From UBA11612 sp963976395 (GTDB lineage Bacteria > Pseudomonadota > Alphaproteobacteria > Rhodospirillales > Rhodospirillaceae): a stretch of 64,000 nucleotides of DNA. The stretch covers positions 83,172 to 147,171 of the forward strand of contig CAXBLG010000002.1 in NCBI GenBank assembly GCA_963976395.1, written 5' to 3'. Under the pieces are notes generated by a model. It worked only from the letters and a program-made list of their open reading frames with translations. It searched no databases and was not told the origin of the DNA. Below, piece by piece: positions 54,958 to 62,673 of this stretch. Both the position numbers and the translations under genes were made by a program. Every line of letters starts with the position of its first letter. The first letter of the stretch is position 1.

Positions 54958-55902
54958 TTAGCTGCGCTTTAGAAAATCTTCAATATCCTGCGGTGTCTGC
55001 AAACTGACAGCTGTTAAGTCGCCATTGATACGCTTAGCTAAGCCCGTCAGCACTTTCCCTGCGCCCGCCTCAATCAATGTATTAACGCCGGCCTCGGTCA
55101 TAAGATTGACACTCTCGCGCCACCGCACCATCGCCGTGACTTGCTCAACAAGAAGACGGCGGATGTCCACAGGATCTATCACCGAGGACGCCGTCACATT
55201 AGCGATAACTGGCACCGCAGGCGATTTTACGTCGACCGCGGCCAAGGCGTCTGCCATCACCGAAGCCGCCGGCTTCATAAGTGGACAGTGGAAGGGCGCG
55301 CTGACCGGCAACAGCATCGCGCGCTTGGCGCCTTTGCCTTTCGCCAGTTCAATCGCGCGCTCAACGGCGGCACGGTGGCCCGATACAACAACTTGTCCCG
55401 GCGCATTGTCATTTGCCACCGCGCAAACTTGTCCGTCCTCCGACGCATCACCAGCAACTTCCAGCGTCTGATCAACGTCCAGGCCGATCAGCGCCGCCAT
55501 CGCCCCCTCACCCACGGGCACGGCCTTTTGCATGGCCTGACCCCGCGTCTTGAGAAGGCGCGCAGCATCCGACAACGTCAGAGAACCCGTTGCCGCCAAA
55601 GCCGAATATTCGCCAAGAGAGTGCCCGGCAACGTAACGGGCGGTATTGCGGATTGATATTTTCCCCTGAGTTTCCAATGCCTTAATCACTGCCATGCTCA
55701 CCGCCATTAGGGCAGGTTGAGCGTTTTCGGTCAGAGTTAGGTCATCTGCAGGCCCCTCGAACATCAACTTCGATAAATTCTGTTTTAAGGCTTCATCGAC
55801 CTCGCCAAAAATTTCGCGGACCTCAGGAAACGCACCGGCCAAGTCCTTGCCCATACCTACGGTCTGCGACCCTTGGCCCGGAAACACGTACGCCCAACTC
55901 AT
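54958..55902 (-). CDS. fabD: Malonyl-CoA:ACP transacylase
   Basis: 314 residues. It loads malonate onto ACP. GQGSQTVGMGKDL near the start, the nucleophile serine in GHSLGEYSAL and the histidine in SAPFHCPLM are present. The ATG at 55902 (MSWAYVFPGQGS) has AGGGGG 4 bases upstream and matches the family; a start at 55917 would add five residues. First gene of fabD-fabG-acpP-fabF-mltG. Confidence 0.96.
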   Translation of the reverse strand: MSWAYVFPGQGSQTVGMGKDLAGAFPEVREIFGEVDEALKQNLSKLMFEGPADDLTLTENAQPALMAVSMAVIKALETQGKISIRNTARYVAGHSLGEYSALAATGSLTLSDAARLLKTRGQAMQKAVPVGEGAMAALIGLDVDQTLEVAGDASEDGQVCAVANDNAPGQVVVSGHRAAVERAIELAKGKGAKRAMLLPVSAPFHCPLMKPAASVMADALAAVDVKSPAVPVIANVTASSVIDPVDIRRLLVEQVTAMVRWRESVNLMTEAGVNTLIEAGAGKVLTGLAKRINGDLTAVSLQTPQDIEDFLKRS

Positions 55903-56000
55903 AACGCCCCCTATCAAATGAGATTTTCAACCTATTGGTCGGCGCAGCCCTGCCCGAGCCGTTCGAGACTGTCAAGAAAGCCTAAAAGGCTTCACCAATA

Positions 56001-56050
56001 CAGTATTTCTGAATACTATATATAACATATTGTATTTATTATATATTTTA
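56001..56050. promoter_or_regulatory. A/T-rich palindromic patch between fabD and rpsF
   Basis: Within the 366-base divergent gap between fabD and rpsF, this stretch is almost all A and T, unlike the rest of the window. It contains a 16-base palindrome, AGTATT-TCTG-AATACT (56002-56017), and TATATATAA (56017-56025) facing TTATATATT (56039-56047). An operator or promoter for the fatty-acid operon is the natural reading, but no known regulator site is recognised. Confidence 0.4.
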
Positions 56051-56133
56051 AGAAACTTGCCTTTTGAGTGCCCGCTGGCACGCTGCCTTAGCACTCTCAT
56101 TTGAACCATAAAGTCATTCCACATCACGAGCCC

Positions 56134-56161
56134 TTGTTCGCCTTGAGGGAATGTGTATATT
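56134..56161 (+). promoter_or_regulatory. Candidate promoter for the rpsF operon
   Basis: TTGTTC (56134-56139) and TATATT (56156-56161) are separated by 16 bases and lie about 110 bases before the rpsF start, leaving room for a leader. Five of six -10 positions match the housekeeping consensus. Confidence 0.4.
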
Positions 56162-56202
56162 CCGCGCCTTCACATAGCTCCTTGCCGGTCATTTGGCCGG
56201 CT

Positions 56203-56239
56203 ATGCCTGCCAGCACCGATGGGCGGTGTCGGACCAGGA
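56203..56239 (+). promoter_or_regulatory. Candidate leader hairpin of the rpsF operon (S6:S18 autoregulation)
   Basis: CACCG (56214-56218) pairs with CGGTG (56224-56228) around loop ATGGG, and CCTG (56206-56209) with CAGG (56235-56238) below an internal loop. A leader bound by the S6:S18 complex is known upstream of rpsF in many bacteria and features a CCG element; the match here is by position and hairpin shape, not a formal model. Confidence 0.4.
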
Positions 56240-56268
56240 CGAGACAAGCCGAAAGGAGTGCTTGATCC

Positions 56269-56760
56269 ATGCCCTTATACGAGAGCGTGGTGATCGCTCG
56301 TCAGGATATTGCCACCACACAAGTGGACAGCTTGGCGGACGAACTCACCAACATCATCACTGAAGGCGGCGGTAAAGTTGCCAAACGCGAAAGCTGGGGA
56401 CTCCGGTCCCTGACCTATCGCATCAAGAAAAACCGCAAAGGCCACTACATCCTTTTCAACATTGATGCGCCGCCTGCGGCCATCAATGAGTATGAACGTC
56501 GCATGCGCTTCAACGAAGACGTGCTGCGGTACATGACCATTCGCGTCGAGGCCCTCGAAGAAGGCCCGTCAGCAGTCCTGCAGAACAAAGACCGGCCCAG
56601 CGAACGGGGCGGCTTCTTCGGTTCAGGGCGTCGCGGTGGACGTGAAGATGGCGACCGTGGTGGTCGGGACGGCGGACGCGAAGGCGGACGTTTCAGTTCA
56701 GGCCGCCGTCCGCGGCCGTCAGAGGACGGCGAATCAACCCCAACAAGTGGAGGTGAGTAA
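56269..56760 (+). CDS. rpsF: 30S ribosomal protein S6
   Basis: 163 residues. The S6 core (YESVVIARQDIATTQV to about residue 98) includes KRESWGLRSLTYRIKKNRKG. After it comes a tail of about 55 residues dominated by Arg, Gly, Asp and Ser (GRREDG- and RGGRDGG-type text), longer than in most bacteria and likely disordered. S6 binds S18 on the small subunit platform. AAAGGAG lies 10 bases before the ATG. The stop shares one base with the rpsR start (TAATG). Confidence 0.97.
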   Translation: MPLYESVVIARQDIATTQVDSLADELTNIITEGGGKVAKRESWGLRSLTYRIKKNRKGHYILFNIDAPPAAINEYERRMRFNEDVLRYMTIRVEALEEGPSAVLQNKDRPSERGGFFGSGRRGGREDGDRGGRDGGREGGRFSSGRRPRPSEDGESTPTSGGE

Positions 56761-57005
56761 TGCCGCCAGCAGCAGGACGTAAACCCTTCTTCCGCCGGCG
56801 CAAAACGTGCCCCTTTACCGGGGCCAATGCGCCTGTGATCGATTACAAGGATACCAAGCTGTTAACGCGGTACATTTCCGAACGGGGGAAGATCGTCCCC
56901 AGCCGCATCACAGCCGTTTCCACCAAGAAGCAACGTGAATTGGCGCGTGCGATTAAGCGGGCTCGCTTTCTCGCGCTGTTGCCATACGTCGTCGCAACCG
57001 GATGA
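56760..57005 (+). CDS. rpsR: 30S ribosomal protein S18
   Basis: 81 residues. RRKTCPFTGANAPVIDYKD, then LTRYISERGKIVPSRITAV and the basic C-terminal helix are all standard. It binds S6 and 16S rRNA. Its start overlaps the rpsF stop by one base, so S6 and S18 are made together. Confidence 0.97.
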   Translation: MPPAAGRKPFFRRRKTCPFTGANAPVIDYKDTKLLTRYISERGKIVPSRITAVSTKKQRELARAIKRARFLALLPYVVATG

Positions 57006-57066
57006 TTTGGTTTGCCGTAGAGACGGGAAATTCCCGCTCTCGCGGCTGCCGAACAAGGAGCAACAG

Positions 57067-58038
57067 GTGACCCGCTTTAGCACAATCGCGGTTGTTGCCG
57101 GAGCTCTTGGCGCTGTGTTGCTGGTTGCGGCCATGCGTCAGTCTTTGTTTGGTGTGATGCTGGGCGCAATGTTATCGCCGTTGCCTTTGGCTATGGCGGT
57201 CTTGGGTCTTGGAGTTAACTTTTTACCGTTGGCGGTTGTAAGCGGTGCGATCACGGTCATGGTCCTGACGGGATCTCTTGCAATGGCATCCGTTTATCTT
57301 GTTATGGATGCCGCACCCGTCGCACTTTTGTCGCAGTTACGCAGATTTGCGGAACCTGGCAAAAATGGCCTTACCGTTTCGGGCGCGGCCATCGGTCGGT
57401 TGGTATGTTGGTTGGTTTTAAGCGCGGCGGTGGCCCTGGTTATTGGTCTTTCGGTGTTTCCGAGCGGACCGGACGGGATCGAGGCCGCGCTGCAAGAACA
57501 GCTTAAGGACGTCTTGGCGGCGGTCACCGCGACGACCGCCGCGACACAAGGCGGAGAAGGTACCGCAGAGGCCCGTGATCAGATGTTGCGGGTTTTGGCG
57601 GGAATACTGCCGGCGGCCGTCGCGGTGCATTTGTGCCTAAGAGCGATACTGAGCACAGGTCTTGCTCAAATCGCGCTGTCGCGGATGCAACTGGCACAGG
57701 GATTGGCCCCCGACTATCGCCAATTCGCTGTGCCGACTTGGTTCGTTGCTCCTGCCGGCGCATTGGTCGCGTTGGCATTGGTTGCGACCGGAGACGTTGG
57801 ATTTGTTGCGGCCAGCGCAGCGGCGGTCTTGAGTTTGCCGCTTGCGTTGCAAGGATTAGCGGTGGTGCATTGCGCGGTGGCGCAAACGCGGCAACGCATT
57901 GTTTTGTTGGTTGTGTTCTACATTCTGGCCTTACTCATGGCGAGCGTAACTGCGGTGATGCTCGTGACGGTCGGAGTGGTGGAGCAGTTTTATGAAATAC
58001 GTGCACGGCATTTCGCGACACGTACAGGAGGTAAGTGA
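57067..58038 (+). CDS. DUF2232 membrane protein
   Basis: 323 residues with about eight membrane segments and short loops. The family regularly stands between rpsR and rplI in Alphaproteobacteria; its role is unknown. The GTG at 57067 has AAGGAG 6 bases upstream, which makes it the start over in-frame codons further up. Its TGA overlaps the rplI ATG by one base (TGATG), so expression is tied to the ribosomal genes. Confidence 0.88.
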   Translation: MTRFSTIAVVAGALGAVLLVAAMRQSLFGVMLGAMLSPLPLAMAVLGLGVNFLPLAVVSGAITVMVLTGSLAMASVYLVMDAAPVALLSQLRRFAEPGKNGLTVSGAAIGRLVCWLVLSAAVALVIGLSVFPSGPDGIEAALQEQLKDVLAAVTATTAATQGGEGTAEARDQMLRVLAGILPAAVAVHLCLRAILSTGLAQIALSRMQLAQGLAPDYRQFAVPTWFVAPAGALVALALVATGDVGFVAASAAAVLSLPLALQGLAVVHCAVAQTRQRIVLLVVFYILALLMASVTAVMLVTVGVVEQFYEIRARHFATRTGGK

Positions 58039-58646
58039 TGGAAGTGATTTTATTGGAGCGCATCGACCAGTTGGGACAGATGGGCGATATTGTTAAGGTA
58101 AAGGCCGGTTTTGCGCGCAACTATCTGTTGCCAAAAAAGAAGGCTATGCGAGCCAACAAAGAGAGTCGCGCCTTCTTCGAATCCAAGCGCGTTGAGCTTG
58201 AAGCCGCCAACCTTGAGCGCCGCGGCGAAGCCGAAGAGGTCGCCAAAAAGATGGACGGCACCAAGCTGATTATCGTGCGTCAGGCCGGCGAAAGCGGACA
58301 ACTCTATGGTTCGGTAACAGCGCGCGATATCGGCGATGCGCTGAAGGAAGAAGGCTATACCGTTGACCGTGGCCAAGTGCTCTTGCACATACCCGTCAAG
58401 ATGCTCGGCACGTTCACAACCGCCGTTCGCCTTCACCCTGAGGTGCAAGTCGATGTGGAATGCACCGTTGCCCGCTCTATCGAAGAAGCCAACATGATGG
58501 AGCAGAAGGCGGCTGAATTTCTGGAACGCCAAGAAGACGCGGATAAGCTGGCAGCAACCGACGGCGGTGAAGAAGCTGCCGATGAAAATGCCGATGCTTT
58601 AGAAGACGTGCCCGCGCTCAATGACGAGGATGATGCAAACGCCTAA
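58038..58646 (+). CDS. rplI: 50S ribosomal protein L9
   Basis: 202 residues. The N-terminal rRNA-binding domain (MEVILLERIDQLGQMGDIV, GFARNYLLPKKKAMRAN) and the long helix with the C-terminal domain are normal. A C-terminal tail of about 35 residues is very acidic (rich in Glu, Asp, Ala) and exceeds the usual 150-residue length. AGGAGG is 6 bases before the ATG at 58038; the GTG three bases earlier is too close to it. A hairpin follows the gene. Confidence 0.97.
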   Translation: MEVILLERIDQLGQMGDIVKVKAGFARNYLLPKKKAMRANKESRAFFESKRVELEAANLERRGEAEEVAKKMDGTKLIIVRQAGESGQLYGSVTARDIGDALKEEGYTVDRGQVLLHIPVKMLGTFTTAVRLHPEVQVDVECTVARSIEEANMMEQKAAEFLERQEDADKLAATDGGEEAADENADALEDVPALNDEDDANA

Positions 58647-58673
58647 ACTTAGGCGATTTCGTTGAATGTGTGA

Positions 58674-58702
58674 AACCGGCGCGGCCCCAAGCTGCGCCGG
58701 TT
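58674..58702 (+). terminator. Hairpin at the end of the rpsF-rplI operon
   Basis: AACCGGCGC (58674-58682) pairs perfectly with GCGCCGGTT (58694-58702) around an 11-base loop, 27 bases after the rplI stop. Downstream bases (GCATATTTACC) contain only a short T run. A smaller repeat, GCCTAA-AC-TTAGGC, spans the stop codon itself. Confidence 0.65.
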
Positions 58703-58788
58703 GCATATTTACCATTTGAGAATTTCCGTTTTCCATCGTGTAACGCTCACGAGTCCCAAAAGGACGTGCGTTTTGAGAGGGCCTGCAA

Positions 58789-59817
58789 ATGACCCAAGAC
58801 ACTCTTCAGAAAATCCCCGTCACTGTTCTTACGGGGTATCTGGGCGCGGGGAAAACAACCCTGCTCAATCGCGTTCTCAAGGAAAATCACGGGAAGAAGT
58901 ATGCGGTCATCGTCAATGAATTCGGCGAGATCGGCATCGACAACGACCTCGTGGTAGGTGCCGATGAAGAAATCTTCGAGATGAACAACGGTTGCATCTG
59001 TTGTACCGTGCGCGGCGATTTGATCCGCATCATCGGCGGCCTGATGAAGCGCAGCGATAACTTCGACGCCATATTGGTTGAAACCACCGGCCTTGCCGAT
59101 CCAGCGCCCGTCGCCCAAACGTTTTTCACCGATGAAGATGTGCGCCGCCGGACAAAACTGGATGGCGTCGTAACCGTCGTTGACGCGAAACATGTCGCTC
59201 AAACCCTGGACGACGGTGGTGAGGCACGAGAGCAAATCGCGTTCGCCGATGTTATCCTGGTTAACAAAACCGATTTGGTCGAACCGGCTGAGATCAAATC
59301 CATCGAATCCCGGATTCGCGCCCTGAACCCGTATGCCAAAATTCATCTGACTGACCGCTGTGCCATCGACTTAAATCACATTCTCGATCGCGGCGCCTTC
59401 GATTTGGATCGTATTCTCGAGATCGACCCAGAGTTTCTTCATGATGATCACGCCTCTGATCATGGGCACGATCACGAGCATAATCACGAACATCGTCACG
59501 ATCCAAATCCGGTTCACAGCAAAGACATTCGCAGTGTGTCCTTCAGCACGGACAGGCCCATCAACCCGCAAAAGTTTGATGCTTGGGTCAACGACATTCT
59601 GATGTCCCAAGGCCAGGACATTTTGCGCACCAAGGGTATTCTCAATATGGCCGGTGATGATCGCCGTTTCGTTTTCCAGGCCGTGCATATGATGTCGGAA
59701 GGCGCGTTCACTGGGCCTTGGCCTACCAGCGACAACCGTGGCAGCCGCTTGGTGTTCATCGGCCGAAACCTTGACGAAGCCGCGCTAAAACAAGGCTTCG
59801 AAGCCTGTGCAGCCTGA
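58789..59817 (+). CDS. G3E-family metal-trafficking GTPase (CobW/YjiA/ZNG1 type)
   Basis: 342 residues. Walker A GYLGAGKTTLLNRVL at residue 16 or so, the metal-binding CxCC in NNGCICCTVRGDL, Walker B-like ETTGLADP and NKTDLVEP for guanine. A histidine-rich stretch near residues 222-245 (DHASDHGHDHEHNHEHRHD) would bind several zinc or other divalent ions. The C-terminal CobW_C domain follows. Members deliver zinc, nickel or cobalt to enzymes using GTP. GAGAGGG lies 7 bases before the ATG. The WD40 gene follows after 9 bases, a pair seen in several Alphaproteobacteria. I found no Zur-like site upstream. Confidence 0.93.
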   Translation: MTQDTLQKIPVTVLTGYLGAGKTTLLNRVLKENHGKKYAVIVNEFGEIGIDNDLVVGADEEIFEMNNGCICCTVRGDLIRIIGGLMKRSDNFDAILVETTGLADPAPVAQTFFTDEDVRRRTKLDGVVTVVDAKHVAQTLDDGGEAREQIAFADVILVNKTDLVEPAEIKSIESRIRALNPYAKIHLTDRCAIDLNHILDRGAFDLDRILEIDPEFLHDDHASDHGHDHEHNHEHRHDPNPVHSKDIRSVSFSTDRPINPQKFDAWVNDILMSQGQDILRTKGILNMAGDDRRFVFQAVHMMSEGAFTGPWPTSDNRGSRLVFIGRNLDEAALKQGFEACAA

Positions 59818-59826
59818 GCACGTTTG

Positions 59827-60852
59827 ATGGTACCCGCAGACACACATCACGCTGGACGAACACGATCGTTTTCTTTTGGCGATTATGTGGTGGGCGCTGC
59901 GTCCAACGGCCGGGTCTTCGGCTGCGCCTTCGGTGACGGCACGGTTCGGCTGTTCGACAGCCTCACACCAGATGCCGAACCTGTATGTATCAAAGCTCAC
60001 GCCGGCGCCGCGCTCTGCATCAGCGCCGATATCGACAAAGCAGCGTTTTTAACCGGCGGCGATGACGGCATGTTGGTTCACACGAGCATGCTTGGCGAAG
60101 CCAAGTCTCTCGCCGAACATAAACATCGCTGGGTCGATCACGTCACGGCTCATGCGGGCTCCGGCTATCGTGTTTATTCCGTGGGTAAAGACGCCTACGT
60201 GATCCCTAAAAAATCAGCAGGAGAGCCGCGTAAGCTCAATCATAAAAGTTCGGTTGGGGGCCTTGCCATCAATCCCAAAGGTCGCCGTCTCGCCGTATCT
60301 CATTACGACGGCGTAAGCCTATGGTGGCTAGGCGCAAAAGACTCAGGCCCCACGCTTTTGGAGTGGAAGGGCTCTCACCTTCAACTGGCTTGGTCACCGG
60401 ACGGCACGCATATCATGTCGGCAATGCAGGAAAACGCGGTGCACGGCTGGCGCTTATCGGATGGTGAGCATATGCGGATGTCGGGCTACGGCGCGAAAGT
60501 TCGCTCTCTCGCATTTACGCGCAAGGGTCATTTCCTTGCCACCGGCGGCGCCGACACCGTTGTGTGCTGGCCCTTCACCGGCGGCGGACCCATGGGAAAA
60601 GCACCCGCTCAATTCGGTGACACAGAAGGGGTTGCCGTCACGGCCGTTGCCGCCAACCCAAAGCTGGATCTTATGGCCGCCGGTTTTGAGACCGGCGCGG
60701 TTATCCTCGGCCAGCCGGGTCAAGACAGGACAGTGTCTGTCGCAGGAGGTGGAGGCGGATCGGTCACGGCGCTTTGCTGGAACCCCGATGGCGACGCCCT
60801 CCTAACCGGCACCGAAACCGGCGAAATTCACATCACAGATTTCCGCGCCTAG
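59827..60852 (+). CDS. WD40 repeat protein
   Basis: 341 residues of beta-propeller repeats (for example HRWVDHVTAHAGSGYRVYSV, GLAINPKGRRLAVSHYDG, SLAFTRKGHFLATGGADT, ALCWNPDGDALLTGTETG), probably seven blades, with no signal peptide, so it is cytosolic. Such propellers are protein-binding platforms. It begins 9 bases after the metal GTPase gene and is likely its partner or client adaptor, an inference from gene order. The ATG at 59827 is preferred to the TTG at 59824. Confidence 0.85.
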   Translation: MVPADTHHAGRTRSFSFGDYVVGAASNGRVFGCAFGDGTVRLFDSLTPDAEPVCIKAHAGAALCISADIDKAAFLTGGDDGMLVHTSMLGEAKSLAEHKHRWVDHVTAHAGSGYRVYSVGKDAYVIPKKSAGEPRKLNHKSSVGGLAINPKGRRLAVSHYDGVSLWWLGAKDSGPTLLEWKGSHLQLAWSPDGTHIMSAMQENAVHGWRLSDGEHMRMSGYGAKVRSLAFTRKGHFLATGGADTVVCWPFTGGGPMGKAPAQFGDTEGVAVTAVAANPKLDLMAAGFETGAVILGQPGQDRTVSVAGGGGGSVTALCWNPDGDALLTGTETGEIHITDFRA

Positions 60853-60863
60853 AGCAGAGCCTC

Positions 60864-61679
60864 TTATCGCAGCGTCAGGACCGCCAGCATCACCGCACCG
60901 ATGATAATGCGGTAGATGGCAAACGGCACATAGCCGTGGCGGGATATGAATCCAAGCACACCCCGCACAACCACCATCGCCACAATAAAGGCAGCGGAAA
61001 ATCCTACTGCAATAACCGCAAGGTTGTCCGTCGTAAGAATGTCGCGGTTCTTATAAAGATCATAGACCGTGGCCGCGAGCATGGTCGGAATGGCGAGCAG
61101 AAACGAAAACTCCGCCGCGGCGCGCCGTTCCACTCCGACCAGCAATGCCCCCATAATCGTCGCCCCGGACCGCGAGACGCCCGGAATCATCGCCGTACAT
61201 TGAAACAGGCCAATCGCCAAGGCCTTCAACGGAGGAATTTCTTCCGGCGTACGGTAGCGTTCGGACTGTTGCAATCGCTCGATAAGGATAATCGCAATGC
61301 CGCCTACAATAAGCATGGCACTTACAACCCAGGGCGAAAACAAGACGCCTTTGATGAAATCGTACGCCAACGCTCCAATCAACATCGCCGGTAAAAATGC
61401 AAGCAGCAGATTAAGTGTGAACCGTTGCGCGCCGGGCTCTCGGGGCAGCCCGACAACAACGCTAAAAATTTTAACGCGATACACCCAGGTCACCGCCAAA
61501 ATCGCCCCGAGTTGAATGACGATCTCGAAAAGCGCTCCAGGCGGTCCCTGAAAGCCGAGCAAGTCCACCAATAAGATGAGATGGCCGGTGGAAGAAACCG
61601 GGAGAAATTCGGTCAGCCCTTCGATAAGACCCAGAAAGACCGCTTGAAAAAAAGTAAGTAAATCCATGGCGCCGTACAT
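60864..61679 (-). CDS. uppP: Undecaprenyl-diphosphate phosphatase
   Basis: 271 residues with about eight membrane segments. EGLTEFLPVSSTGHLILL near the start and PGVSRSGATIMGALL in the second half contain the catalytic glutamates, serine and arginine of UppP (BacA). It recycles the lipid carrier of peptidoglycan precursors and gives some bacitracin resistance. The ATG at 61679 has GGA 6 bases before it; an internal ATG at 61667 (MDLLTFFQAV) is the start seen in many relatives. Confidence 0.95.
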   Translation of the reverse strand: MYGAMDLLTFFQAVFLGLIEGLTEFLPVSSTGHLILLVDLLGFQGPPGALFEIVIQLGAILAVTWVYRVKIFSVVVGLPREPGAQRFTLNLLLAFLPAMLIGALAYDFIKGVLFSPWVVSAMLIVGGIAIILIERLQQSERYRTPEEIPPLKALAIGLFQCTAMIPGVSRSGATIMGALLVGVERRAAAEFSFLLAIPTMLAATVYDLYKNRDILTTDNLAVIAVGFSAAFIVAMVVVRGVLGFISRHGYVPFAIYRIIIGAVMLAVLTLR

Positions 61680-61896
61680 ACTTAGTCCGCAGCCCAGCGC
61701 CGCGAATGATACGCATCAGGGCAGAGCGAAGGCCAAATGGCAAGGGCAGGCCGCATCAGTTATGGCGGCCGATCTGGGAAGCCCCTTTAAAGCATACGTG
61801 CTAACTTCCGCAATCTTGACCTTCCTCATAAACAACAGAGATCGGTCCGAGACAGATTATGTGCGTAAAGTTTACCGCGTTTGACAGGTGCCGACG

Positions 61897-62673
61897 ATGA
61901 CCCTGCCGACTCTTTTCATAGGCCACGGCTCGCCTATGAACGCGATCGAAGACAACAGCGTTCGCCGCTCATGGCAAGACATTGCGGCGCGCATTCCGCG
62001 TCCCAAAGCCGTGCTGTGTATTTCCGCCCACTGGGAAACACGCGGCGTTCACGTCACCTCGGCAGACGCGCCTGAAACCATCCATGATTTCGGCGGGTTT
62101 CCGCAAGCGTTGTTCGACGCACAGTATCCAGCACCGGGAAATCCAGTGCTCGCACGCCGCATCGCCGAGCTTTTGGCTCCAGAGTCTGTTGGTATGGATG
62201 AAACTCGCGGACTGGATCACGGAGCGTGGTCGGTCCTAATGGCGATGTATCCGAATGCCGATGTACCTACCGTGCAACTCAGCCTCGACATGACCCAACC
62301 GCCGGCGTTTCATTACGACCTTGCAAGGCGCCTCTCCCCCTTGCGCGATGAAGATGTACTCATCATGGGCAGCGGCAACATCGTTCACAATCTCAGGGTC
62401 TTCTTCAGCCACGGCCATATGTCTTTTGAATGGGCGAGGCGGTTTAACGACACCGCCAAGAGCCGCATTGCATCAGGACATCACGACGATCTCATCGCCT
62501 ATGAACGCCTTGATCCCGAGGCCGTGCTATCTGTCCCGACGCCCGAGCACTATCTACCGGCGCTGTATCCACTTGCCCTGCAACGCTCGGACGAGGATGT
62601 TATATTTTTCAGCGATACCGAGCCCGACTCGTTTTTTATGACAAGTTTCGTTATCGGCGCGATGCATAAATAA
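61897..62673 (+). CDS. Class III extradiol dioxygenase, 4,5-DOPA dioxygenase type (LigB family)
   Basis: 258 residues. Metal and catalytic residues appear in FIGHGSPMNAI, ISAHWET, IHDFGGFP and GSGNIVHNL. The family opens aromatic rings next to a catechol pair; bacterial YgiD-type members act on DOPA-like catechols and bind zinc in crystals. AGGTG precedes the ATG at 61897 by about 8 bases; the GTG at 61888 is less likely. Its last 23 bases overlap the end of the convergent cytochrome gene. The physiological substrate is unknown. Confidence 0.88.
   Translation: MTLPTLFIGHGSPMNAIEDNSVRRSWQDIAARIPRPKAVLCISAHWETRGVHVTSADAPETIHDFGGFPQALFDAQYPAPGNPVLARRIAELLAPESVGMDETRGLDHGAWSVLMAMYPNADVPTVQLSLDMTQPPAFHYDLARRLSPLRDEDVLIMGSGNIVHNLRVFFSHGHMSFEWARRFNDTAKSRIASGHHDDLIAYERLDPEAVLSVPTPEHYLPALYPLALQRSDEDVIFFSDTEPDSFFMTSFVIGAMHK

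Noticed and set aside
56080..56100. TTAGCACTC resembling half of a CIRCE element before rpsF
   Set aside because: The second half, GAGTGCTAA after nine bases, is missing, and the genes are not chaperones.
58640..58800. Zur or similar metal-regulator site before the G3E GTPase
   Set aside because: No GTTAT-N-ATAAC-type palindrome is present in the 140 bases upstream.
61666..61884. Plus-strand frame of 72 codons between uppP and the dioxygenase
   Set aside because: No ribosome site, it begins inside the uppP start region and has no domain. Treated as chance.
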